A stretch of DNA of 61,665 bases from G001797105 sp964528155. Lineage in GTDB: Bacteria; Chloroflexota; Anaerolineae; Anaerolineales; E44-bin32. The position numbers and the translations under genes are program-made. The notes beneath the pieces are model-generated. The model was not told the origin of the DNA, did no database searches, and saw nothing but the letters and a program-made list of their open reading frames with translations. Positions 53,281 to 61,665 of the stretch are shown one piece after another. Positions within the stretch are counted from its first letter, which is position 1; each line of letters begins with the position of its first letter. The stretch lies in assembly GCA_964528155.1 (NCBI GenBank), contig CAZGRL010000015.1:1-61665 (forward strand), in the 5' to 3' direction.

Positions 53281-54506
53281 TCGATGTCCATGGCGCGAGC
53301 CAGGAGCTGCAGTGGATGCAGGCTCGTGACGCCGGTGTGTTTCTGAATCCACCAGCGGCATGTTTCCGAATCACATGCGATCAAATCGGGACGGGTATCC
53401 TGCACCTGATCGAACAACGTGCGGCCGACGTCGTACGCAACTGAGGCTTTCTCGCGCTTGAGGCCGTAGGTCCCGGCGATGCCGCAACATTCGGCGTCGG
53501 AGTGGATCACCTCCAGCTCCGGAATCATTCGCAGCACCTCCAGCGCGGGCGCACCGATGCCGTGACCACGGAGTTGGCATGGAGGATGGTAGAGTACCCT
53601 CTGTGGAATCGGGCGCAGATCCTGCCGCTCCAGCTCTGCCGTGCGGTAAAGCGTCAGGAACTCGAAGAAATCGAACATCGCCCCGGCGACTCGATCGACG
53701 GGTTCGCCCTCGATATCCAGGATCGCCTGGTACTCGTGCTTGAGGGCAAGGGTGCATGACGTCGACGTCCCGACAATTGGAACGTTCGCCGCGGCGAATG
53801 GTGCCAAGGATTCGACATTCGAACGACCGTACCGGCGGGCCGTGTCAAACAGCCCGTTCGACTGGAGCGGCAGGCCGCAGCAACCCTGCGGGGGAAGGAT
53901 CACGCGGCAATCGAGTCTCTCCAGGACGGCGATCGCCAGGTCGCCAATCCAAGGCTCGTAGTACTCCGTGCTGCAACCGTGGAAATACGCCACGTCGAGA
54001 TGGTCTTTCGATGTGACCTCGGGTGGTCTCGTCGCGATCCGTTCAGGGTGTCTGCGTCGGAACGATCGTCTTGAAAAGGCCGGCAGCGGAGCTTGCCGAC
54101 TTATTCCCAATGTTGTCTCCAAGACTCGTCGCGCAAAAGAGCTGCCGAGCGCGGCATTAGCCAGAGGCGCCATCCGAACGGCCAGGCGGCCGAGAAGCGC
54201 CGGCCGCGAGATCAGATGGTCGCGCAAGCGAACCCCTTGTTGCTGGACGAGCGCGGCCTTGGCCCGCACATTGATTTCGGTCACAGCTACGCCGTGAGGG
54301 CAGATGCGCGAGCACACACCACAGCCCGAGCACCAGGCCACGGATTGGTCAACGCTCGGAAGGCGTGGATGGCGGAAACGTTCTTCTTGCGGTCCAACAG
54401 CCTTCGGTCCCGGAAAGAGATCCGTTACAGCGGCCACAGGGCAGGCGGCGGTGCAGATGTTGCACTTGACACACATGTCTGCAGTCAGACCGGACGGGTG
54501 ACTCAT
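53277..54506 (-). CDS. glpC: Anaerobic glycerol-3-phosphate dehydrogenase subunit C
   Basis: A 409-aa membrane-associated iron-sulfur subunit that passes electrons from GlpAB to the quinone pool. Two 4Fe-4S motifs are present: CVKCNICTAACP (~12-23) and CSGCGVCSRICP (~59-70). Two Cys-rich CCG-type domains follow, with FHGCSTEYYEPW, QGCCGLPLQ and the second set near YHPPCQLRGHG and AECCGIAGTYG. ATG at 54506 overlaps the glpB stop. Confidence 0.92.
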   Translation of the reverse strand: MSHPSGLTADMCVKCNICTAACPVAAVTDLFPGPKAVGPQEERFRHPRLPSVDQSVAWCSGCGVCSRICPHGVAVTEINVRAKAALVQQQGVRLRDHLISRPALLGRLAVRMAPLANAALGSSFARRVLETTLGISRQAPLPAFSRRSFRRRHPERIATRPPEVTSKDHLDVAYFHGCSTEYYEPWIGDLAIAVLERLDCRVILPPQGCCGLPLQSNGLFDTARRYGRSNVESLAPFAAANVPIVGTSTSCTLALKHEYQAILDIEGEPVDRVAGAMFDFFEFLTLYRTAELERQDLRPIPQRVLYHPPCQLRGHGIGAPALEVLRMIPELEVIHSDAECCGIAGTYGLKREKASVAYDVGRTLFDQVQDTRPDLIACDSETCRWWIQKHTGVTSLHPLQLLARAMDIE

Positions 54507-55744
54507 GAAAGCGTTTCGCCAAGAATTGCTTCGATCGCGCGATGGGCTGTGAGCAAATCGATCCCCTGGCGCGATCCCTCCACGGCGCGGTCGCTGCCTG
54601 CCAGAAGTCCTCCAGCGGCGTAGAGGTTGGAGAAGTACGGGATGCCCTCATCCGAGATCGGCCGCATGTCGGAGTCGACGCGGACTCCATATGAGGCGTA
54701 GGGTTGCGCGCCCAGGGGCAGGTCCGTAGTCCATTCTCCTCGTGAAGCCGGAGCTTGGATGGGTAGGTCGAATACGCTTTCGACGATCCGGCCATTCTGA
54801 CGTGCCACCAGACCACCATGAAGCACGCCGCCGGTGGCGAGCAGCACGGCGCCCGCTGAATACGTGCGCGGTCCGCCCGCAGATTGAATCACAACACCAG
54901 TCACTCGCTCGCCGCCACTACGTCCGTCTACCAGGCCGATCGACCGCGAACCTTCGATGAGCTGGACGCCCGCGGCCAGCGCGGTCCGCCGAAGCAGGCG
55001 CTCCAACCTCAGCCCTGGGACTGACGGGGGGAGGGTGGGGATCTCGAAAATTCGGACGCCGAGCCGCTCTTCGAGGCTGGCGAGTACCTCGGCGGGCTTG
55101 CGCAGTCCCAGGACGGCGGGCACACCCAGCAGACGGACGCCTCCGAGCCGCGGTTTCCACGCGCGTGCCAGTTCGCTCCGCCACTCCGCATCATCAAAAC
55201 GCCCGGCCAGATCGTGCGCATACAGGTCGCGTCGTGGTACATCCCCGATGATCGGAAGAGGGACGATTTCAGGTGCGGAGCGACCTGAGCGAGCCAGATT
55301 GTCTCTCACCAACTTTCCGGAGAAATCTCTGAAGCCCTCGATCCCCCCGACAGAGAACGATGTCATCTTCTCGGACATACTCCCGCGAGCCAGGCTCTCC
55401 GGGGCGAAGCTTGTGATGTGCAGTCCGCCGATGGCTGTGGGCAATGTGAGACTCTCTTCAAGACTGCCCCGATAGGCGACTCCAGCGCGGGAGGTGATGA
55501 CGAGGAACGCGCGTAGAGCGCGATCAATATTCGACCATCCGGCGATCCGATACGGATGATCCGAAGGCAGCCCTCGCATGCCTTCAGCGGGCAAGCCGCC
55601 TCTCCAGACGTCGATACATCCGTGGGACGAGCTCAATCCACCACGACCTTGTGCGACCAGAGCAGTGCTTGCCCCGTGCTCCGAGGCAAGTATCGCTGCG
55701 AACAGCCCGCAAAGACCCTCACCGACGATGAGCAGTTCCCTCAC
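54503..55744 (-). CDS. glpB: Anaerobic glycerol-3-phosphate dehydrogenase subunit B
   Basis: A 413-aa flavoprotein subunit. It opens with LLIVGEGLCGLFAAILASEHG (FAD dinucleotide fold) and SSSHGCIDVWRG. The C-terminal FAD motif includes YFSNLYAAGGLLAGSDRA. Together with GlpA it forms the soluble catalytic pair, GlpC being the anchor. GTG start at 55744 overlaps the glpA stop by 4 nt. Confidence 0.9.
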   Translation of the reverse strand: MRELLIVGEGLCGLFAAILASEHGASTALVAQGRGGLSSSHGCIDVWRGGLPAEGMRGLPSDHPYRIAGWSNIDRALRAFLVITSRAGVAYRGSLEESLTLPTAIGGLHITSFAPESLARGSMSEKMTSFSVGGIEGFRDFSGKLVRDNLARSGRSAPEIVPLPIIGDVPRRDLYAHDLAGRFDDAEWRSELARAWKPRLGGVRLLGVPAVLGLRKPAEVLASLEERLGVRIFEIPTLPPSVPGLRLERLLRRTALAAGVQLIEGSRSIGLVDGRSGGERVTGVVIQSAGGPRTYSAGAVLLATGGVLHGGLVARQNGRIVESVFDLPIQAPASRGEWTTDLPLGAQPYASYGVRVDSDMRPISDEGIPYFSNLYAAGGLLAGSDRAVEGSRQGIDLLTAHRAIEAILGETLS

Positions 55745-57303
55745 GATGGATCCTCCGGTAGGGTGTCGGCCGCAAGCAGTTCGATCGAAATCCGTCTGGC
55801 CAGCTCAAACTGACTGAGAGTCTTACCCCATGCAAGAGGCCGGACGCCTCGCCAACGTTCCTTCAAGAACGATCGATACCCTCCGTCGGAAGACGACACC
55901 GAGGCTAAATCTGAAGCGACTGCGGCGGCGCGGTAGCCGCAGAACGCCGCCTGACACGGGCCCATCCCGAGCCGCAGGTCGCGTCGGCTATCGTCGAGAC
56001 TCAGGGCATCTCCACGGCTGAACGATCCTTCGAGCCCCAGGCGGGTGGCGAGTTCGCACTCGCAGACGAGCGATGTTGCTTCGCCCGCGCCGGACTCGAA
56101 TTCAGCCAGACGATCCGGCAATCGGTGGAATCGACGTGGCTGAGAACCTATCGGGGTCTTGGATGTCAAACATGCCGCTTCGATGCCCAACTTGCCGCAC
56201 ACCAAGTCGATGGTGGCTTCAGCCATCAGGCGATACGTCGTCAGTTTTCCGCCGATGACGCTTACCATCCCTTCTATTCCATCCCTCGAAGCGTGGTCGA
56301 GCACCGCATGGGCTCTGGGAAGGTCGCGCGTATCGTATCGATCGGCGTCAGCCGGACGGTAGAGTGCGCGGACACCCGCCCAGCCGCGCAACGGTCGGTG
56401 ATCCGGGAGGGAGGGGATGAGAACCTCGGCCTCGGCCAGGATCCGGTTGACCTCCCAATCCTGTACGCTGCGATCCGCCGGGTCGTCGACCTGGAAGTCG
56501 GTTGTGCCGAGGACAGCGACGGTACCGACGGGAACGATGACATCCCCGTCCTGCGGCAGCCTGCATCGATTGACCACGGTGTGGACGAGGCGGGTTGTCA
56601 TGGCGATCATGCTGCCTTTGCTCAGGACGACGGGCAGACTGATGCCGGCCAAGGATGCGACTTTTCCCGTCCATGGCCCGGCGGCGTTGATCATCATCTC
56701 CGCCCCGATCGTTCGAGTCTCGCCCGTTCGAGTGTCGACGAACGAAGCCGAAGTGACCCGCCCGCCGGAGACCTCGAGTCTGTTGACCCGGTGATGCAGC
56801 AGGACCTGACCCCCCGCCTGGCTAATCGCCCCAGCCAGAAAGTGAAGCAGATCGAACGAGTCGAGAGCGCCATCGGCCACGCGGAAGGCTCTAGAGATAC
56901 GTGGATTGAGAAGGGGCTCATGTTCCAGCGCTTTAGAGATGGACCACTCCTCGACGGCGACGCCGTTGGCTGCACAGGCAGTTTGCCAGCGATCGGCGAA
57001 GTCAGCTGGATCGGCGGGCGTGGTGACAAACAGACCGCCCGTGTCCTCGATGGCTTGAGGGGCAATCCGGCGCAAGAGTGCATTCTCCCTCGCACAGTCA
57101 CGCGCCGAGACAGGGTCGGAGATCACATAGCGACCTCCCGAGTGAAGGAGGCCGTGATAGCGGCCGGACGTGCCCTGGCCGAGGTCATTCTGCTCGACCA
57201 GGATGACCTTGAGCCCGCGCAGACATGCATCCCAGGCAGCTCCCAGGCCGGTGGCGCCACCGCCGATGATAAGCAACTGAGTCGAGATGGATGATGTGGG
57301 CAC
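55741..57303 (-). CDS. glpA: Anaerobic glycerol-3-phosphate dehydrogenase subunit A
   Basis: A 520-aa catalytic flavoprotein that oxidises glycerol-3-phosphate to dihydroxyacetone phosphate. The FAD site LLIIGGGATGLGAAWDACLRG and LVEQNDLGQGTSGRYHGLLHSGGRY are typical. INAAGPWTGKVASLAG and IGGKLTTYRLMAE follow. The C-terminus has a BFD-like 2Fe-2S motif (VCECELAT...GMGPCQAAFCG), as expected for GlpA rather than aerobic GlpD. The frame is open ~70 codons upstream; homology starts near GTG 57303, which has no strong ribosome site. Confidence 0.92.
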   Translation of the reverse strand: MPTSSISTQLLIIGGGATGLGAAWDACLRGLKVILVEQNDLGQGTSGRYHGLLHSGGRYVISDPVSARDCARENALLRRIAPQAIEDTGGLFVTTPADPADFADRWQTACAANGVAVEEWSISKALEHEPLLNPRISRAFRVADGALDSFDLLHFLAGAISQAGGQVLLHHRVNRLEVSGGRVTSASFVDTRTGETRTIGAEMMINAAGPWTGKVASLAGISLPVVLSKGSMIAMTTRLVHTVVNRCRLPQDGDVIVPVGTVAVLGTTDFQVDDPADRSVQDWEVNRILAEAEVLIPSLPDHRPLRGWAGVRALYRPADADRYDTRDLPRAHAVLDHASRDGIEGMVSVIGGKLTTYRLMAEATIDLVCGKLGIEAACLTSKTPIGSQPRRFHRLPDRLAEFESGAGEATSLVCECELATRLGLEGSFSRGDALSLDDSRRDLRLGMGPCQAAFCGYRAAAVASDLASVSSSDGGYRSFLKERWRGVRPLAWGKTLSQFELARRISIELLAADTLPEDPS

Positions 57304-57352
57304 GGCTAGCCAGCGCGAACGATTTGGTGTATTGGCCCAATCGGCGAGGCGG

Positions 57353-57826
57353 TCACCTGGGCTCCGTCGGAGCTTCCGCCTGGCGGGCCCGCTCCAGGTC
57401 GCGCACGAATTCGAGCATAGTTGTGGCCTGCTCGTACCCCTGGGCCACGTAAAAGGCGTGCGCGTCCGTTCGCACAACATCTGTTCGAAGGAGCAACCGG
57501 GCTCGGCCTGACTCACGCGCCCATGCTTCAGCCGCGGCGATCAGACGCCGCCCCACGCCTTGTCGGCGGTGGGAGGTCCGAACGACGATGCTGGCGACCT
57601 CAGCTGTCTCGTCGGTCAGAAGGTCGTGGGAGATCCGGAGGTGGGCAAAGGCGATCAGTCGCTCGCCGTCCAGGGCGAGCAGGATTCGATCGTGACGCGG
57701 AAGAGCCTCGACGCGGCTGCGGATCTCCGCCAACGATGTCTGGATTCCCACCTCCGACAGAAGCTCGGGCACCTGCTCGAGATGGGGTTCAGGTGGATGA
57801 CGGGCTCGGATGATCTGCAAGGTCAT
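57353..57826 (-). CDS. GNAT-family N-acetyltransferase
   Basis: A 157-aa GNAT enzyme. The acetyl-CoA loop is VRTSHRRQGVGRRLIAAAE; VASIVV is the preceding strand and DAHAFYVAQGYEQ the C-terminal motif. Acceptor unknown. It lies between glpK and glpA on the same strand with short gaps (36 and 49 nt), so it is likely in the glycerol operon. Confidence 0.88.
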   Translation of the reverse strand: MTLQIIRARHPPEPHLEQVPELLSEVGIQTSLAEIRSRVEALPRHDRILLALDGERLIAFAHLRISHDLLTDETAEVASIVVRTSHRRQGVGRRLIAAAEAWARESGRARLLLRTDVVRTDAHAFYVAQGYEQATTMLEFVRDLERARQAEAPTEPR

Positions 57827-57862
57827 GACGGACCTCCGCTCGCTGAAGCGATCTGCAGCCGT

Positions 57863-59386
57863 TCAGTCTTCATGTTCAAGCCAGGCTCGGCTTCTATCCA
57901 GGGCGCGACGCCAGCCCGCGTACCGGGTCTGGCGCTCGTCCTCCGAAATGGTTGGGAGGAATTCCTTCTCGAGCTGCCAATTGTCGGTGATCGTCTGCAT
58001 AGTCGGCCAGTATCCTGCCGCCAGCCCCGCCAGATACGCCGCACCGAGCGCGGTTGTCTCCGTCACACGGGGTCGCTGGACAGGAACACCGAGCAAGTCC
58101 GATTGCGTCTGCATTAGCAGGTCATTGCGGGCGGCGCCGCCGTCGACTCGCAATCCCTCAAGCCGAAGCCCCGCATCAACCTGCATGGCGGCAATGACGT
58201 CACACGTCTGGAAGGCGATTGAGTCGAGCGTCGCCCGCGCAATGTGCGCACCTGTCGCGCCGCGCGTCAGACCCAGAATCGCGCCCCGGGCGTACGGGTC
58301 CCAATATGGCGCGCCCAAGCCGACAAACGCCGGGACGACGTACACGCCTTCGCTATCCGGGACCGACGCAGCCAATGCCTCGACCTCCATACTGTTCTTG
58401 ATCACCCCGAGACCGTCTCGCAGCCACTGAACTGCTGCTCCGGCGATAAAGATGCTCCCCTCGAGGCAATATGTGACTTGCGTCGGGTCAGGCTCCGACG
58501 ATCCGCCCGAGAGTTCCCATCCGATTGTGCTGAGTAGTCCCGAGTCTGACCGGACCGGATTGACCCCCGTGTTCAGCAGTACGAAACAGCCTGTGCCATA
58601 GGTGTTCTTCGCCGTCCCGGGTTTGAAGCACGCCTGTCCAAACGTCGCCGCCTGTTGATCGCCGGCGATTCCGGCCAATGGTATCGGCGCGCCCAGGAGC
58701 TCGGCGTCCGTCTCACCATACACAGCCGATGATGGGCGGACCTCAGGGAGGACCGACATTGGGATGTTCAGATGCTCGCAGATCTCTCTGTCCCAGGCAC
58801 GCCGGCGGATGTCGAACAGCAGCGTCCGCGAGGCGTTTGACGGATCGGTGATGTGGAGCCTGCCGCCGCTAAGGCGCCAGATGAGGTATGTGTCAATTGT
58901 CCCGAATGCCAGCTCCCCGCGCTCGGCCCGCTCTCGTGCGCCTTCGATGTTATTCAGAAGCCAGGCGACCTTCGTTCCGGAGAAGTAGGGGTCGGTCACG
59001 AGCCCCGTCCGCTCGCGTATAAGCGAGTCAAAACCTTCTGAACGGAGCGCTTCGCAATGCGGCGCCGTGCGGCGGCATTGCCAGACGATCGCGTTGGCGA
59101 TCGGTTCGCCCGTCCCCCGATCCCAGATGACAGTCGTTTCGCGCTGATTGGTGATGCCGATGGCGGCGATCTGGTCGGCCGTGATCGAGGCGTCGGCGAG
59201 AACCCTGTGGGCGGTCTCCATCTGTGACGACCAAATCACCTCGGGATCATGCTCGACCCAGCCAGGCTGTGGATAGATCTGAGGGAACTCCGACTGCGCC
59301 TGGGCAAGAGCGTTGCCCGAGTGATCGAACAGGATGGCGCGGGAAGAAGTCGTCCCCTGGTCGAGCGCGAGGATGAAATCTTTCAA
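57863..59386 (-). CDS. glpK: Glycerol kinase
   Basis: A 507-aa enzyme making glycerol-3-phosphate from glycerol and ATP. It begins ILALDQGTTSSRAILFD, has TNQRETTVIWDRGTGEP, and GIAGDQQAATFGQACF; the C-terminal ATP region shows DGGAARNDLLMQ. Length and motifs are complete. It feeds GlpABC downstream. It starts 53 nt after fmt on the same strand, and that gap has no clear promoter. Confidence 0.96.
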   Translation of the reverse strand: MKDFILALDQGTTSSRAILFDHSGNALAQAQSEFPQIYPQPGWVEHDPEVIWSSQMETAHRVLADASITADQIAAIGITNQRETTVIWDRGTGEPIANAIVWQCRRTAPHCEALRSEGFDSLIRERTGLVTDPYFSGTKVAWLLNNIEGARERAERGELAFGTIDTYLIWRLSGGRLHITDPSNASRTLLFDIRRRAWDREICEHLNIPMSVLPEVRPSSAVYGETDAELLGAPIPLAGIAGDQQAATFGQACFKPGTAKNTYGTGCFVLLNTGVNPVRSDSGLLSTIGWELSGGSSEPDPTQVTYCLEGSIFIAGAAVQWLRDGLGVIKNSMEVEALAASVPDSEGVYVVPAFVGLGAPYWDPYARGAILGLTRGATGAHIARATLDSIAFQTCDVIAAMQVDAGLRLEGLRVDGGAARNDLLMQTQSDLLGVPVQRPRVTETTALGAAYLAGLAAGYWPTMQTITDNWQLEKEFLPTISEDERQTRYAGWRRALDRSRAWLEHED

Positions 59387-59439
59387 TCCGTACCTCCGTG
59401 GTGGATCTGTGGCGGGCTCCGCCAGAATGGCGGAAGGCT

Positions 59440-60375
59440 TCAGCCCGTATGTGGAAGGGCGAGACTTCGCCCGAGGAATCCGGGGGCGCCCCGAATGAAG
59501 GAGGCCCCATCCATCGCGCCTTTGCCCTCCGGTTGCACGACCTCAAGCATGAGCAAGCCATCGGCGGTTGTCACGGCGGGCCGCCCGTCAAGTACACGCA
59601 CCTCGCCGGGCAGGCCGCGCTGCCCCACGAGGGCGCGCCCCCGCCGCACGATCAGTCGGCGCTCCCCCCATGTCAGGAACGACCCTGGCCTGGGTTCGTA
59701 CGCGCGGACTTGACGGGCCAGTTCGGCCGCGCTTCGGGAGAAATCCAGCGCGCCGGCGGACTTCGGGATAGCCGCCGAGTAGGTGGCCCGTGTGTCGTCC
59801 TGGGGAATCAAGTCGAGGGTTCCGGCGACATAGTCGGGGAGCGTCTCATCAAGCATGGATGCTCCAAGCTCGGCAAGCTGTTGGCTGAGCTCGCCGCCGG
59901 TGATTTCGGGATCGAGCGCGACGCGCCGTTGCGTGATGATCGGGCCCGTGTCGAGACCGGCGTCGAGTTTCATCAAAGTCACCCCTGTCTCCTGGTCGCT
60001 GTGGAGGATGGCGGCCTGGATCGGCGACGCTCCTCGCCAACGCGGCAGCAGAGAGGGGTGGACATTGACGCAGCCGTGCTCGGGTAGATTGAGAATCGGC
60101 TCGGGGATCAATTGGCCAAATGCGGCGACGACGATCACCTCCGACTGCCAGGCCTGCAGATGCTGCAAGACTTCCGGCCCTCTGAGCCTGGCCGGCTGGA
60201 AGACGGGAATCGACTCCTCCATGGCGACGCGCTTGACTTCGGATGTCCGAATCTTCCGGCCGCGACCGGCCGGTCGGTCGGGTTGGGTAACCACGCCGAC
60301 CAGATCGAATCGACTGTGCACGGCCCTCAGGCTTGGCACGGCGAACGCCGGTGAACCCATGAAGACGACGCGCAT
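59440..60375 (-). CDS. fmt: Methionyl-tRNA formyltransferase
   Basis: A 311-aa enzyme that formylates initiator Met-tRNA. It starts RVVFMGSPAFAVPSL and has the catalytic NVHPSLLPRWRGASPIQ and HPEITGG-type segment (DPEITGGELSQQL). The C-terminal tRNA-binding domain is complete. The ATG at 60375 has no ribosome site; the -10 TGC-TAGGAT ends 6 nt upstream, suggesting a leaderless mRNA. It heads the glycerol cluster, which is unusual but may be only a shared transcript. Confidence 0.95.
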   Translation of the reverse strand: MRVVFMGSPAFAVPSLRAVHSRFDLVGVVTQPDRPAGRGRKIRTSEVKRVAMEESIPVFQPARLRGPEVLQHLQAWQSEVIVVAAFGQLIPEPILNLPEHGCVNVHPSLLPRWRGASPIQAAILHSDQETGVTLMKLDAGLDTGPIITQRRVALDPEITGGELSQQLAELGASMLDETLPDYVAGTLDLIPQDDTRATYSAAIPKSAGALDFSRSAAELARQVRAYEPRPGSFLTWGERRLIVRRGRALVGQRGLPGEVRVLDGRPAVTTADGLLMLEVVQPEGKGAMDGASFIRGAPGFLGRSLALPHTG

Positions 60376-60381
60376 GCAGCA

Positions 60382-60390
60382 ATCCTAGCA
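60382..60390 (-). promoter_or_regulatory. Extended -10 promoter (TGCTAGGAT), start-proximal, for fmt
   Basis: On the minus strand TGC-TAGGAT ends 6 nt before the fmt ATG. No good -35 is seen. Confidence 0.55.
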
Positions 60391-60451
60391 CACATGCCGT
60401 GGGGCGGGGAACTGCAACCACTTCGTACTTGAGGGGTTATTAAACATGGAC

Positions 60452-60479
60452 TTGCGTTCCGCACGGACGACGGTACAAT
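60452..60479 (+). promoter_or_regulatory. Promoter for the DUF4870-like gene
   Basis: TTGCGT (60452-60457), 16 bp, TACAAT (60474-60479). It is about 95 bp before the ATG and divergent from fmt. Confidence 0.55.
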
Positions 60480-60574
60480 CGGGCCGCGTTGGCCGGAGGA
60501 TGACCGGCCTGGCGATCGACCTGATTTCAAGTGCGGGTCGAGGACCACCCCACATATGCAGAGGAGAGACAAAC

Positions 60575-60928
60575 ATGAGTGAACAACCTGAGATGGGCGG
60601 CACGGGAGGAATGGGCGAGGTGACCAGCGACGACAAGCTGTGGTCGGCGTTGGGATATCCCATCCCGATTGTGGCAATCATCGTTCTGCTGATGGAGGAA
60701 AAGAAGGCCCGTCCGTTCATCAAGTTCCATGCAGTCCAGGCCCTGGTTTTCAATGTCGTGTTGTGGGTCCTGATCTTTCTGGTCAGCGCGATCACGCTCG
60801 GCTTCGGTGCGCTTTGCGCCCCCTTGCTCTGGCTTGCGACGCTGTGGCCGGCGATCGATTCCTACCGCGGCAACTACACCGAAGTTCCCGTAATCTCCAG
60901 TTTCATTCGGAACCAGGGTTGGGCCTGA
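60575..60928 (+). CDS. DUF4870/Tic20-like membrane protein
   Basis: A 117-aa protein with about three TM helices: YPIPIVAIIVLLMEE, LVFNVVLWVLIFLVSAITLGF, and ALCAPLLWLATLWPAID. FIKFHAVQAL between the first two is the family signature. Function unknown; the family is related to Tic20-like and YggT-type small membrane proteins. ATG at 60575 has GAGGAGAG upstream. The frame opens earlier at 60446 but that includes the promoter. Confidence 0.82.
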   Translation: MSEQPEMGGTGGMGEVTSDDKLWSALGYPIPIVAIIVLLMEEKKARPFIKFHAVQALVFNVVLWVLIFLVSAITLGFGALCAPLLWLATLWPAIDSYRGNYTEVPVISSFIRNQGWA

Positions 60929-60947
60929 GCGACTCGCTGATGGTTGC

Positions 60948-60973
60948 AGGGCCCGCGCGACGCGGGCCCTTTT
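60948..60973 (+). terminator. Rho-independent terminator
   Basis: A 10-bp stem AGGGCCCGCG / CGCGGGCCCT with CGA loop, followed by a T-run (60970-60973). It ends the DUF4870-like transcript 20 bp before recJ. Confidence 0.8.
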
Positions 60974-60994
60974 GCGTTCAGCGGTAAGGGGGGC

Positions 60995-61665
60995 GTGCTG
61001 GAGAAACGCTGGCTGTATCCGCCACAGGTGCCGCCGCGGATTGAGCGCGCACTGGCGGATTTCACTCCGCTCCAAAGGCTGATCTTGTGGCGTCGGGGCG
61101 TCGAAACCCGACAGCAGGCAGCCGAGTATCTGCAAGCAGCAAGCCCGATTTCAAGCGATCCCATGCTTCTTCGTGGGATGGCCTCCGCCGTCGATCGCCT
61201 GCTGAAGGCGATCGATGCGCGCGAGAAGATCGTCGTCTACGGCGACTACGATACCGATGGTATCACCGCATCCGCCGTGATGATCGGTTATCTGAAGTCC
61301 CTGGGCGCCGAAGTCGAGAGCTACATCCCCAACAGATTTGACGAGGGCTACGGGTTGAATACCGAGGCGTTGGCCTCGATCCAGGCATCGGGCGCCAGGC
61401 TGGTCCTTACCGTCGATTCGGGCATCCGGTCAGCGAAAGAGATCGATGCGGCTGCCCTCTCAGGACTGGACGTCATTGTCACAGACCATCATCACCCGGC
61501 TACCGAGTTGCCGCGGGCTGTGGCCATCATCAACCCGAAACAGCCCGGTGACGAATACCCTTTCAAGGAATTGGCGGGCGTCGGGCTGGCCTACAAACTA
61601 TGTCAGGCGCTCGCCTCTAGACTGTCACAAGCTGAACAGACGTCCCTGCTTGATCTTGTGTCACT
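60995..61665 (+). CDS. recJ: Single-stranded-DNA exonuclease RecJ, N-terminal part
   Basis: The frame from GTG 60995 runs to the window edge (223 codons). It has the DHH-family metal motifs: VVYGDYDTDGITA (motif I), LTVDSGI (motif II) and VTDHHHP (motif III). RecJ degrades single-stranded DNA 5' to 3' in repair and recombination. GTG follows AAGGGGGG. The rest of the protein lies outside the window. Confidence 0.9.
   Translation, partial: MLEKRWLYPPQVPPRIERALADFTPLQRLILWRRGVETRQQAAEYLQAASPISSDPMLLRGMASAVDRLLKAIDAREKIVVYGDYDTDGITASAVMIGYLKSLGAEVESYIPNRFDEGYGLNTEALASIQASGARLVLTVDSGIRSAKEIDAAALSGLDVIVTDHHHPATELPRAVAIINPKQPGDEYPFKELAGVGLAYKLCQALASRLSQAEQTSLLDLVS

Noticed and set aside
56125..57294. 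Plus-strand 389-aa ORF over glpA
   Set aside because: Antisense shadow; composition and lack of domains show it is not coding.
1..61665. CRISPR arrays, insertion sequences, prophage, rRNA
   Set aside because: No regularly spaced direct repeats, transposase or phage-like genes, or rRNA sequences were seen on either strand.

Overview
The window is a 61.7 kb, high-GC bacterial segment packed with housekeeping genes. It has no phage, insertion sequence or CRISPR array. Gene content points to Chloroflexota, probably an Anaerolineae-like lineage assembled from a metagenome. The clues are topoisomerase I carrying an N-terminal four-Cys domain, a mevalonate-type decarboxylase, tungsten aldehyde:ferredoxin oxidoreductase, anaerobic GlpABC, SelB, many small zinc-ribbon and lipoprotein genes, and a 100-N assembly gap. 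This placement is inference from gene families, not a phylogeny.

Layout. 1-627: partial lipoprotein, divergent from dprA. 995-6727: dprA, a mannose-1-phosphate guanylyltransferase, topA and a membrane protein of unknown function. 6873-8512 (minus): dgt-greA. 8648-8823: palindromic repeat broken by the gap. 8895-14795: SCP2 protein, GMC oxidoreductase, aldehyde:ferredoxin oxidoreductase, bifunctional NAD(P)HX repair enzyme. 15040-15908 (minus): YtxH-like protein and a membrane partner. 15976-16112: intact copy of the palindromic repeat. 16180-17349: Tat-exported L,D-transpeptidase. 17383-23647 (minus): BMP-type lipoprotein, small membrane protein, mnmA, cysteine desulfurase, and an orphan peptide-type permease pair. 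23870-25174: enolase, followed by a GC-rich structured gap. 25522-36307: zinc-ribbon protein, radC, an M23 peptidase fusion, then a long minus-strand run (MA-like peptidase, AEC transporter, HEAT protein, RseP, decarboxylase, ParA, two small genes). 36618-41582 (minus): a histidine-themed stretch of tRNA-His, a zinc-ribbon/OB protein with 15-residue repeats, hisS behind a His-rich leader peptide, and hutH. 41594-44141: Ser/Thr kinase and MOSC protein. 44267-49077: three complex-I-like membrane subunits plus a coiled-coil protein, then selB to 51013. 51044-60375 (minus): fmt, glpK, an acetyltransferase, glpA-glpB-glpC, a histidine phosphatase and an amidohydrolase, many joined by 4-nt ATGA/GTGA overlaps. 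60575-61665: DUF4870-like protein and the start of recJ.

The best candidate for something undescribed is the leader of hisS. A strong extended -10 promoter lies exactly 7 nt before a 23-codon ORF with His codons at 10, 12, 13 and 14. A stable hairpin and a possible competing helix follow, before hisS. This looks like ribosome-mediated attenuation from a leaderless leader peptide. Supporting this, at least four other genes (the 15459 membrane gene, iscS, parA, fmt) also have a -10 box 6-9 nt before the start codon, so leaderless transcripts appear common here. Other notable points are a TM-loop-TM domain shared by a stand-alone protein and the tail of an ABC permease, a MITE-like palindrome, a likely ATC start codon, a perfect 15-residue repeat array, and a complex-I-like membrane cluster without a catalytic arm.
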